In this document: positions 19,225 through 27,005 of the stretch, piece after piece
How positions within the stretch are numbered: position 1 is the first letter of the stretch
How the letters are laid out: each line of letters opens with the position of its first letter
From: Pseudovibrio sp947494035
GTDB taxonomy: Bacteria > Pseudomonadota > Alphaproteobacteria > Rhizobiales > Stappiaceae
Length of the DNA: 64,000 bases
Direction: 5' to 3'
Assembly: GCA_947494035.1 (NCBI GenBank)
Contig: CANLTN010000003.1
Location: 265,479-329,478 of the forward strand
Notes under the pieces: generated by a model
The model's input: the letters and a program-made list of their open reading frames with translations, nothing else
Database searches by the model: none
Told to the model about the DNA's origin: nothing
Made by a program: the position numbers and the translations under genes

Positions 19225-19300
19225 GAGCCCGTAGCTCAGCTGGTAGAGCAACTGACTTTTAATCAGTAGGTCCACGGTTCGAACCCGTGCGGGCTCACCA
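19225..19300 (+). tRNA. tRNA-Lys (anticodon TTT)
   Basis: A complete 76-base cloverleaf: acceptor GAGCCCG pairs with CGGGCTC, D-arm GCTC-AGCTGGTA-GAGC, anticodon stem ACTGA/TCAGT around CTTTTAA (anticodon TTT), T-arm CACGG-TTCGAAC-CCGTG, and an encoded CCA end. All stems pair without mismatch. Confidence 0.98.
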
Positions 19301-19331
19301 TTTAATCTCATGGTGTAAAACGAGATTTCAC

Positions 19332-19355
19332 AAAGCTCCCACTCGGGGGCTTTTT
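19332..19355 (+). terminator. Terminator after tRNA-Lys
   Basis: AAAGCTCCC and GGGGGCTTT form a G+C-rich stem with a short loop ending in TTTTT, 31 bases after the tRNA. Confidence 0.75.
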
Positions 19356-19539
19356 GTGTATCAGGGCTCCGCAACCAAGAAATACGGGTTTGTCCAGTTA
19401 AGTAAGAACGTTTGGACATCCCCCCCCCTTCATACTCGCCCAATCCTCCATTTAAGTGAACTCTCTTCACTTACCTACTTCAAACACGAGAAAAGTGCAT
19501 TACGTTCTGTCTGCACAATTCAATTTCTCGGGTAATCAA

Positions 19540-20688
19540 ATGAAATTTAATTATAAGAACCCAACCAAACTGCTGTTTGGACAAGAAAAGATCTCTGAAA
19601 TTCGCGATCAGATCCCAGCAGGAAGCCGTATTCTGCTGGCCTATGGTGGCGGGTCCATCAAAACCAACGGTGTATATGATCAGGTGATAAGCGCGCTCAA
19701 CGGATTCACGACCGTTGAATTCTCTGGCATCGAAGCCAACCCGGAGTTCGAAACCCTCGAAAAAGCAGTCAAACTCGTCACCGAGCAGAAACTTAATTTC
19801 ATTCTCGCGGTCGGCGGTGGGTCAGTAATCGATGGCTGTAAGTTCATCGCCGCTGCCGCTCACTATGATGGTGATCACTGGGACATCCTAACCGGCAAAC
19901 ACCGTGTTCAAAAAGCAATACCACTTGCGTCAGTTCTCACGCTGCCCGCGACAGGTTCTGAATCAAACGGCAACTCGGTCGTCACCCGGAAGGCCACTGG
20001 CGAAAAACGTGCGTTCGCGTCTCCGCATGTTCTGCCGATCTTCTCGGTTCTAGATCCCGACACGATGAAAACGCTGCCAGACCGCCAACTCAAGAACGGT
20101 CTGGTCGATGCGTTCATTCACGTCTGCGAGCAATATCTGACCTACCCCGCTGGCAACCTGGTACAGGATGGCTATGCCGAAACCCTGCTTCGTACGCTTG
20201 TACAGTTGGGAGAGAGCTATCCGGATCGCGATTCAGATGAGTGGCGCGCAAATCTCATGTATGCGGCCAACCAGGCCCTCAATGGGTTGATCGCTTGCGG
20301 CGTACCACAAGATTGGGCCACCCACCAGATCGGTCACGAGCTGACGGCTTCTTTCGGTATCGACCACGCACGAACCCTCTCCATCATCCAGCCAAGCCTG
20401 CTACGCAACCAGATCGAACCAAAGCGCGCCAAACTGGAGCAGATGGGACGTACTGTCTTTGCCCTTCCTCCATCTAAGGACTTGGCTGAAAAGACCGTCG
20501 ATGCCATCGAAGCGTTCTATCAGAAACTGGGCATGCCGGTACGCCTATCTGAGGCGAACATCACCGATCAAAGCGATGTTGATGCTCTCCTTCAAACCAT
20601 CGAAAGCCGCGACTTCCTGAAAGCCATCGGCGAGCACGGCGAGATCACACCCGAGACAATCAAGGATATCCTGCATTCCGCACGTTAA
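19540..20688 (+). CDS. yqhD: YqhD-like NADPH-dependent alcohol dehydrogenase / aldehyde reductase
   Basis: Cytoplasmic iron-type (group III) alcohol dehydrogenase, 382 residues, resembling E. coli YqhD along its length from recall. The nucleotide site shows Y-G-G-G-S (35-39) and G-G-G-S-V-I-D-G (92-99). Metal ligands expected from YqhD are present: D190, H194, H262 and H276, within G-L-V-D-A-F-I-H and W-A-T-H-Q-I-G-H-E. YqhD reduces short-chain and peroxidation-derived aldehydes, so a detoxification role is likely. The frame is open 28 codons further upstream, but MKFNYKNPTKLLFG is the family start. A strong terminator follows. Confidence 0.92.
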   Translation: MKFNYKNPTKLLFGQEKISEIRDQIPAGSRILLAYGGGSIKTNGVYDQVISALNGFTTVEFSGIEANPEFETLEKAVKLVTEQKLNFILAVGGGSVIDGCKFIAAAAHYDGDHWDILTGKHRVQKAIPLASVLTLPATGSESNGNSVVTRKATGEKRAFASPHVLPIFSVLDPDTMKTLPDRQLKNGLVDAFIHVCEQYLTYPAGNLVQDGYAETLLRTLVQLGESYPDRDSDEWRANLMYAANQALNGLIACGVPQDWATHQIGHELTASFGIDHARTLSIIQPSLLRNQIEPKRAKLEQMGRTVFALPPSKDLAEKTVDAIEAFYQKLGMPVRLSEANITDQSDVDALLQTIESRDFLKAIGEHGEITPETIKDILHSAR

Positions 20689-20698
20689 TCCCAAAATC

Positions 20699-20730
20699 AA
20701 AAAGCCCGCCGCGCACTGGCGGGCTTTTTT
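20699..20730 (+). terminator. Intrinsic terminator after yqhD
   Basis: AAAGCCCGCC / GGCGGGCTTT stem with a seven-base loop and a run of six T residues, 10 bases beyond the stop codon. Confidence 0.92.
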
Positions 20731-20862
20731 GTGCATACAGCCTACACCCGGTGAAATCTCAAGTGACAAGCATATCTCGCAGCCACTACCCATTGTGAGA
20801 TATCAGGTAGTCCGTATTGTAAGTCCAAGAACGCTTTTCGAAAATAATGAGGGAGAACGGGT

Positions 20863-21819
20863 ATGTTGCAGCTGTCCGATACTCAAACCAAGAATGCCCT
20901 ACCCTTCGGCCCGCTGGTAGAAGCCCTACGCGCCATGTTCAGGGAAGGCTGTGAAATGCCGGTACGCCACCACCATACCATGGCGGTGCCGAACAAAGCA
21001 GACGCCACATTGTTGCTTATGCCAGCCTGGCAATCCAGCTCCTACTTCGGCGTCAAACTGGCAAGCGTCTTTCCCAGCAATGCAGACGTGGGAGAACCAG
21101 CCGTCTCCGCCACCTACCTGCTTTCCCACGGTACAAACGGAACCCCGCTGGCACTGATCGACGGCGGTGAACTAACAGCTCGCAGAACAGCTGCTGCCTC
21201 CGCGCTTGCCGCCGACTACCTCGCTCGCAAAGATGCAAGCGTCCTAACCATGGTTGGCACCGGCCGCCTCTCTGCCAATCTCATCGAAGCACACTGCACG
21301 ACAAGACAAATCGAGAAAATCTATCTTTGGGGCCGCAATTTTGAAAAAGCAAAGCAAAAGGCTACCGAGTTGAGCGCAACCCTCGGCTTAAAGATCGAGG
21401 CTGAACGATCTCTAGAGACTGCTGTCGGACAAGCACATATCGTTTCTGTTGCAACCTTGTCCAACGCACCACTCATCAAAGGAGAATGGCTCGCGGAAGG
21501 ATGTCATTTGGATCTAGTGGGCGGCTTCACCCCCAACATGCGTGAGGCAGACGACACAGCAATCTCCCGCTCGCACGTGTTCGTGGACACCCGCAGCGGC
21601 GCTATGACAGAAGCCGGTGACCTGACAGTTCCATTAGCAAATGGAACACTGAAACCAGAGGACGTTGTGGCTGACCTGTACGATCTGACACGCGGCCATC
21701 ATACGGGCAGAACCAGCGACACAGAAATCACCTTCTTTAAATCAGTGGGCGCAGCTCTTGAGGATCTGGCAGGTGCAATCCTCGCCTATGAAAACTCAAA
21801 GGAACTCCTGAGCGCCTAA
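20863..21819 (+). CDS. Ornithine cyclodeaminase / mu-crystallin family protein
   Basis: A 318-residue NAD(P)-dependent cytoplasmic enzyme. Visible family features are the substrate-site lysine region after M-P-A-W, the D-G-G-E-L-T-A-R-R-T-A-A-A-S-A-L-A helix, the Rossmann glycine motif T-M-V-G-T-G-R-L-S-A-N, and D-L-V-G-G-F-T-P-N-M-R-E-A-D. Members include ornithine cyclodeaminase, alanine dehydrogenase, ketimine reductase and hydroxyproline dehydratase, and the exact reaction is not decided by these motifs. GGGAG lies seven bases before the ATG. It is convergent with the LapG-like gene, 20 bases apart. Confidence 0.88.
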   Translation: MLQLSDTQTKNALPFGPLVEALRAMFREGCEMPVRHHHTMAVPNKADATLLLMPAWQSSSYFGVKLASVFPSNADVGEPAVSATYLLSHGTNGTPLALIDGGELTARRTAAASALAADYLARKDASVLTMVGTGRLSANLIEAHCTTRQIEKIYLWGRNFEKAKQKATELSATLGLKIEAERSLETAVGQAHIVSVATLSNAPLIKGEWLAEGCHLDLVGGFTPNMREADDTAISRSHVFVDTRSGAMTEAGDLTVPLANGTLKPEDVVADLYDLTRGHHTGRTSDTEITFFKSVGAALEDLAGAILAYENSKELLSA

Positions 21820-21839
21820 GAAATCCAGACACAGCCTAA

Positions 21840-22676
21840 CTATCCATGACAGTATCGGGCCAAGAAACGCTGCCGCATCTCTGCGGTTCTAAAATGCGTA
21901 AAATGCGCCCCGCGCTGCATGGAAACCACCGGCTGATAGTGCAGTAACTCGATTTCTCTTGCTGGAATTGGCCTCAGACTATCCAATACGTACTGCTCCC
22001 CCTGAAACTTAACAGAGGTCACCGCATGAACTGCTTGCCTGCGACTGTCCTGAACCACAATGAGCCGTAGTGTTTCTTCCGCGTAGCCCAGCGCTAGCAG
22101 GCTGAAATACTTGGCAATGGCATAGTCCGCGCACTCTCCGTCAGACCCCAAAAGATGCAGCGGTGCACGCCATTCAGTTGAAGGCCCAGCAGAAACAGAT
22201 TGCGGATTAGACCCAGCACTCTCATTGATGAAAGAATTGAGCAAAGATAGCTGCCGAAGTGATTTGCTTTGCCCAGCCTTGCGAAGAATACGGGACCAAG
22301 CCTCAACAGGCCCAACACCGCGAACGTCACCAGCCATGCATTGCTTGAGCTGTTCCAGCTGTTGCTCACACTCTGGTAACACCGACTGCCATTTCCGAAA
22401 AGCGCTGTTATTGCCACCGCTGATCTCAACTGAGCCGAATAATCCAAAATTTTCGGAATCTTTTTGCGTACTCGGGCGCGCAAATTTCGCCAAGGAGAAT
22501 AAACGGCGGCGGCGCACCTTATCGGGATAATCAAGCTGCAGGTTCCGCGCTTGCCCTTTGGACATGCTGGAGACAATCCCGGTCAAAAAGGCAGTTTTGA
22601 CCACCATGCCTATCAAGCCGCGCCGCAGCACCCCATTCTTCCTACGATGCTTGCCCCGGTATTCTGGATGAGCCAT
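21840..22676 (-). CDS. LapG-like periplasmic cysteine protease (BTLCP / DUF920)
   Basis: A 278-residue bacterial transglutaminase-like cysteine proteinase. The catalytic triad is visible: C182 in G-E-C-A-D-Y-A-I-A-K-Y, H217 in A-V-H-A-V and D232 in L-D-S-L. A hydrophobic stretch at about 21-38 can act as an export signal. In Pseudomonas, LapG clips the N-terminus of a giant type I secreted adhesin (LapA) to release cells from biofilm; its inhibitor LapD reads c-di-GMP. Here it follows the HlyD adaptor gene by 6 bases, so it is likely in one operon. Neither a LapD nor an adhesin gene is in the window. Confidence 0.87.
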   Translation of the reverse strand: MAHPEYRGKHRRKNGVLRRGLIGMVVKTAFLTGIVSSMSKGQARNLQLDYPDKVRRRRLFSLAKFARPSTQKDSENFGLFGSVEISGGNNSAFRKWQSVLPECEQQLEQLKQCMAGDVRGVGPVEAWSRILRKAGQSKSLRQLSLLNSFINESAGSNPQSVSAGPSTEWRAPLHLLGSDGECADYAIAKYFSLLALGYAEETLRLIVVQDSRRQAVHAVTSVKFQGEQYVLDSLRPIPAREIELLHYQPVVSMQRGAHFTHFRTAEMRQRFLARYCHG

Positions 22677-22682
22677 ATCGCG

Positions 22683-24095
22683 TTACCGTTCTCTAAGCGC
22701 CTCCTCACGCACACGATTAACCGGTTTAAGAATGTAGGAAAGCACACTCTTTTCTCCGGTAAAAATATCGACGGAGGCTACCATCCCCGGTAGAATAGGG
22801 AGTTTCTTGTTGCCACTTTCTAACTCCGCACGCTTGGTTCTGACGATTACAGAGTAAAACTGCTCGTGAGTAATTTCATCGTAAACAGTGTCTGTAGAAA
22901 TTCCCTCAACTTTCCCCTCCAGCCCACCATAAACTGAAAAGTCAAAGGCTCTCAACTTCACAAGAGCTGACTGCCCTTGATGGATATAGGCAATATCTTG
23001 CGGCTTAACCCTGGCCTCCACCCGCAAATTTTCCTCAACCGGCGCGATGGTCACAAGCTGGTGTACAGGCGGTGCCACCTCTCCAACCTTACTGGCATTA
23101 ACTGCAATAACGATTCCATCAATTGGAGCACGGATCACTGCGCGATCAACCGTGTCACTTGCTAGCGTGGAAGCAGCGGCAATAATAGTATCAAGCTGCG
23201 CCTGAACCTCGCTCAGCTGCGTGCGCGCAGTCTGCCGAAATTCGGTATAAAGTGTTTCAATCTCCTGCTCCGCCTCCTCAACAGCCGCTTTCAAACGACC
23301 TTCCGCGACCTGAAGCGCATTAATCTGCCCCTCAAGGTCACCAATCTCCCGCTGTAGCTTCAGCATATCGGTTCGCGGAACAATCTGCTTTTCCGCAAGA
23401 GGTGCTTTCAGTTCCCGCTCTTCGTTGGCAAGTTGCAGCAGATCAGTAAGCTTACGCTTCTGGTTCCGGGAGGCCTCCAGCTCCGCAATGCGCTGCGCAA
23501 CACGTGACTGCTTGATCGCGACCTGCTCCCTCAACCCTCCCAAACTGACCAGAAACAACGAAATCTCAGCTGCGACAACCTGTGAGGCTTGTTCCTGATA
23601 CTGAGCAGTGTAGGTCAGCTCCTCACCACGCTCTGGCCAGACGGACTGGAACTCAAGACGCTCCCGTGCAATCTCCAGTGCCAGCTGCTTTGCGATCAAC
23701 TCCCCCAAATTGGAGGAGAACCCGGTATCATCAAGACGGATGAGCACATCCCCTTTCCTAACCAGATCACCTCTCTTGACCAGAACCTCATCAACGACGC
23801 CTCCTTCAGGACTGTGAAGAACCTGTATCTTAGCAGAGGGAACAATCCGCCCATCCCCGCGTGCCACTTCTTCCAACTGAGCCACGCTCGCCCAGATAAG
23901 AAAGGCAATCAAAAGCAATCCAACCAGAACGATCAAAAGCCGCACACGTGTAATTACCGCATGTTCCAGCCACAAAGACACCTGCACAGCACCGCGTGGA
24001 AACCGGTGCAGCTCATAACCAGCACCGAACCGCTTTCGCATCAGCTCCTTCGTTTTCCGCATCAGCTCCTTCGATTTTTGCTTCAGCGGCTTCAT
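22683..24095 (-). CDS. Type I secretion membrane fusion protein (HlyD family)
   Basis: Periplasmic adaptor of 470 residues linking the ABC exporter to the TolC-like channel. It has a cytoplasmic N-terminus, one transmembrane helix (L-L-I-V-L-V-G-L-L-L-I-A-F), a lipoyl/barrel-sandwich segment (V-L-H-S-P-E-G-G-V-V), a long coiled-coil hairpin and the closing half-lipoyl R-A-P-I-D-G-I-V. ATG 24095 was used; the frame extends to TTG 24170, which has AAGGA four bases ahead, so the longer form cannot be excluded. The cytoplasmic tail contains a seven-residue tandem repeat. It is divergent from the ABC gene and co-oriented with the lapG-like gene. Confidence 0.91.
   Translation of the reverse strand: MKPLKQKSKELMRKTKELMRKRFGAGYELHRFPRGAVQVSLWLEHAVITRVRLLIVLVGLLLIAFLIWASVAQLEEVARGDGRIVPSAKIQVLHSPEGGVVDEVLVKRGDLVRKGDVLIRLDDTGFSSNLGELIAKQLALEIARERLEFQSVWPERGEELTYTAQYQEQASQVVAAEISLFLVSLGGLREQVAIKQSRVAQRIAELEASRNQKRKLTDLLQLANEERELKAPLAEKQIVPRTDMLKLQREIGDLEGQINALQVAEGRLKAAVEEAEQEIETLYTEFRQTARTQLSEVQAQLDTIIAAASTLASDTVDRAVIRAPIDGIVIAVNASKVGEVAPPVHQLVTIAPVEENLRVEARVKPQDIAYIHQGQSALVKLRAFDFSVYGGLEGKVEGISTDTVYDEITHEQFYSVIVRTKRAELESGNKKLPILPGMVASVDIFTGEKSVLSYILKPVNRVREEALRER
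24037..24073 (-). repeat. 21-bp period tandem repeat in the HlyD N-terminus
   Basis: CGCATCAGCTCCTTCG occurs at 24037-24052 and again at 24058-24073. It encodes KELMRK twice, seven residues apart, in the cytoplasmic tail before the membrane helix. A third, diverged copy may lie just beyond (K-Q-K-S). Confidence 0.8.
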
Positions 24096-24242
24096 CTCTA
24101 TCAGGCGCAAACAGGATCCCCCTAGAAACTCCCCAACAAGTTCCAGAGGCACGCGGCCAACCGGAATCAAGCTATCCTTACCAAAGGTAACCCTCCTTGG
24201 TTTTCCTGAATACTACAGGGATTTATTGCGGAGATTTGCAGG

Positions 24243-26582
24243 TTGGAAGTGACAGAGACGGTAGAGCCAAAAGAACAGAAGGAAGAAACGCCACCCTCCC
24301 AAAAAAAGGAGGCGTCGGACACAGCTGACGCATCTACTCCTACTGAAAAAGAAGAACCGACCCTTGAGACCACAGCACCTGATTCAGAACCACCTGACAA
24401 CAACGAAACCAAACCCTCGACTAAACCCAAGCCCCCATTCGACAAGGTAACTCCAAACACGCAGCCAATAACCGGGACTGACATCGACTCCCTGCGCGGA
24501 TGCTTGGAGATTCTGCTGGTTCAGTACAACATGTCAGCAAACTCTGAGAACCTGATAGCAGGTCTGCCCTTGGAGGATGGCAGGCTCACAGATGACTTGT
24601 TGCAAAGAGCGTTGCAGCGGGCAGGCTTTTCGACCAAGTCATTCCATCAAAACCTATCAGACCTCTCCTCCCTTCTCTTTCCCGCAGTCCTCCTGCTGAA
24701 ATCCGGTGGGGCACTGGTCGTTCTAGAAAGATACGACGAGCAATCCTACGCAGTCGCTCTACCCCATGCGGACGGTGGAGCCGTTCTCGCAAAACTTGCG
24801 GAACTTCAGGAACTGTGCAGCGGCAAAGTGATTGTCGCAAAACCATTTTACAAGCCCAGAACAGCACAAGAACCAGAAACAGCAACCTATAACGCCCATT
24901 GGTTCTTTGGCAGCATCAAAGCCATCGCCCGCAACTATGCCTTTGTTGCGCTTGCAGCAGCCTTCATCAATCTGCTTGCACTGGCCACACCGCTGTTCAC
25001 CATGAACGTCTTTGACAGGGTTTTAACCAACTCTGCGTTTCCCACCCTCTGGGTACTCACCATCGGCGTCATTGGTGCACTGGTGTTTGAGCTTCTCTTA
25101 AAGTCGCTCCGCGCCTCACTCATTTACTTTGCAGGCAAACGTGCTGATATGATCATCTCCTCCAGATTGTTCGATCAGGCCTTGCACCTGAAAATGTCGC
25201 ACCGCCCAAGAAGCACATCCGGTTTCCTCAATGATATGCGCGAATTTGAGACCATTCGCGAGTTCATGACATCAGGAATGATCGCTGCCATCACCGACCT
25301 CGCCTTCCTTGGAATTTTCCTCGGTCTGATCTGGTACATCGGCGGCCCCATGGTCTACCCGCTCCTTGTTGCAATCGCAGGCACCGTCGCAATTGGCGCA
25401 CTCATACAGCTCCCTTTGAAGAAAGCTGTCGAAACCACCAGTACTGACACCTCCCTACGCAATCGGCTGATGACGGAAAGCCTCTATGGGCTGGAAACAA
25501 TCAAACTCCAACACGCTGAAGGCCAACAGCTGTACAAATGGGAGACCACAACCGCCTCCGCAGCCTCGGCGCAAAACAAAGTTAAGTCCCTAGCCTCTTG
25601 GGCCACCAATCTCAACAGCTTCATACAGCAGCTGACCACCATCGCGCTCTTGGTGACTGGCGCTTACTTGTTTTCAGAAAAGTTGATCTCAATAGGTGGG
25701 ATCGTCGCGTGCATCATTTTGGGCGCACGAGCTGTTGCCCCACTCGCAACGCTCACTGGTTTCCTTGACCGCTTTCAGCAGGCCAAAGCCGCCTACAAAC
25801 GGCTGGATACCATCAATCAGCTTCCAAGAGAGCAGCCCTGGGCCTCTCTGCACCTGAGCAAAACCATAGATGACGGGCAGATTACCCTGAAAAATATGAG
25901 CTTCACCTACCCTCATGTAGCAGAACCAGCATTGCGAAACCTGAACCTTTCCATCTCCTCTGGAGAGCGCATTGCCATTTTAGGGCCAGTCGGCTCCGGC
26001 AAATCCTCTCTGGGACGAATCCTGACCGGTCTCTATGCGCCCGAGGCTGGCAGCTACTCCATTGATAAGCTGGACCATCAGCAATTCGCGCCAACAGAAC
26101 TGAGAAGGTCCATCAGCTACATCGGGCAGGATGCCGCTCTTTTTTCCGGCTCCATCAGAGACAACATCAAGTTGGGACGGCCTGAAGCATCAGATGCGGA
26201 ACTGGTCGAGGCCTGTGAAATCTCCGGAGCACTGGAGTTTATCGACTCCCATCCCCACGGGTTTGCCCGATTGATTGAAGAAGGCGGACGAGACCTTTCC
26301 TGCGGACAAAGGCAAAAGCTGATCCTTGCCAGAGCGTTCATAAATTCGCCCAAAATCCTTTATCTGGATGAACCAACAGGAATGATGGACAGCCAAAGTG
26401 AACAGCAATTCATCAACGCATTATCATCTGCAATCAAACCACAGCAAACCTTGATCATTGCCACACACCGTAGGGCACCGCTTGCTCTAGTCGATAGGCT
26501 TATCATACTCGACAAAGGCCGCATTCTCGCCGATGGGCCCAAGGACAAAGTCATCCATCTTCTAGCAAAACGAACTGGATGA
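24243..26582 (+). CDS. Type I secretion ABC transporter (LapB-like) with C39-like domain
   Basis: Inner-membrane exporter of 779 residues. An unusual acidic, Pro/Thr-rich stretch of about 70 residues is followed by a C39 peptidase-like domain (D-S-L-R-G-C-L-E-I-L-L) that lacks the usual catalytic arrangement and so probably only docks substrate. A six-helix ABC membrane domain follows, and then the ATPase: Walker A G-P-V-G-S-G-K-S-S, signature L-S-C-G-Q-R-Q, Walker B I-L-Y-L-D-E-P. This architecture is that of RTX adhesin exporters. It runs opposite to its HlyD partner. The start is TTG 24243 or GTG 24249; the Shine-Dalgarno does not decide. Confidence 0.9.
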   Translation: MEVTETVEPKEQKEETPPSQKKEASDTADASTPTEKEEPTLETTAPDSEPPDNNETKPSTKPKPPFDKVTPNTQPITGTDIDSLRGCLEILLVQYNMSANSENLIAGLPLEDGRLTDDLLQRALQRAGFSTKSFHQNLSDLSSLLFPAVLLLKSGGALVVLERYDEQSYAVALPHADGGAVLAKLAELQELCSGKVIVAKPFYKPRTAQEPETATYNAHWFFGSIKAIARNYAFVALAAAFINLLALATPLFTMNVFDRVLTNSAFPTLWVLTIGVIGALVFELLLKSLRASLIYFAGKRADMIISSRLFDQALHLKMSHRPRSTSGFLNDMREFETIREFMTSGMIAAITDLAFLGIFLGLIWYIGGPMVYPLLVAIAGTVAIGALIQLPLKKAVETTSTDTSLRNRLMTESLYGLETIKLQHAEGQQLYKWETTTASAASAQNKVKSLASWATNLNSFIQQLTTIALLVTGAYLFSEKLISIGGIVACIILGARAVAPLATLTGFLDRFQQAKAAYKRLDTINQLPREQPWASLHLSKTIDDGQITLKNMSFTYPHVAEPALRNLNLSISSGERIAILGPVGSGKSSLGRILTGLYAPEAGSYSIDKLDHQQFAPTELRRSISYIGQDAALFSGSIRDNIKLGRPEASDAELVEACEISGALEFIDSHPHGFARLIEEGGRDLSCGQRQKLILARAFINSPKILYLDEPTGMMDSQSEQQFINALSSAIKPQQTLIIATHRRAPLALVDRLIILDKGRILADGPKDKVIHLLAKRTG

Positions 26583-26592
26583 TCTAAACAAG

Positions 26593-26995
26593 CTAGTATT
26601 CCCGCATATACTCGCGAAAACACAGACAGCGGTTAACCGCTTCAGCATCCCACACCGACGCTTTCATATACCCAATAGCAACCCACCCCGCACCAATCGC
26701 GAGCCTCCACCGCCCAGTCAAACCGGAGCTGGTCAATACTGCTTTGTTGCTCAGAGACCACCACCGTGTTTGCTTCTTCAAAATAATCATGCACGCGAAC
26801 CGAGATTTCTTTATGCAGCTCCTCAGGGTGCTGAAGGTTGAAATTGTAACAGACCCCGCCACGAAAATAGTCTTGGGAAACAACTGAAGGATCGGCACTC
26901 TTCGCCTCAGCCCCCCAGAGAAAAAACACAGTAACACCACTCACAATGAGAAGAGCCAGATCACCAGCTAGCTTCATAATCCTCCAGTTTCTCAT
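26593..26995 (-). CDS. Small secreted cysteine-containing protein, apparent frameshift
   Basis: The first frame (start ATG 26995, GAGGGG six bases ahead) gives a signal peptide (L-L-I-V-S-G-V-T-V-F-F-L-W) and a soluble part reaching R-D-W-C-G, then stops at 26642. In the next frame the sequence continues as A-I-G-Y-M-K ... C-L-C-F-R-E-Y-M and ends at 26593. Removing one G in the G-rich tract at 26682-26689 joins the two into one protein of about 133 residues with a natural-looking C-G-V-x-A-I-G-Y end. It could be a real mutation or a sequencing error. The function is unknown; it follows the TolC gene by about ten bases and lies within the type I secretion locus. Confidence 0.6.
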
Positions 26996-27005
26996 CATCC
27001 TCCCC

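Noticed and set aside
19165..19470. Minus-strand open frame of 101 codons across tRNA-Lys
   Set aside because: Its middle (A-R-V-R-T-V-D-L-L-I-K-S) is the antisense of the tRNA-Lys gene, a well-known false protein prediction.
19225..21840. Genomic island integrated at tRNA-Lys
   Set aside because: No integrase gene and no repeat of the tRNA 3' end were seen downstream within the window.
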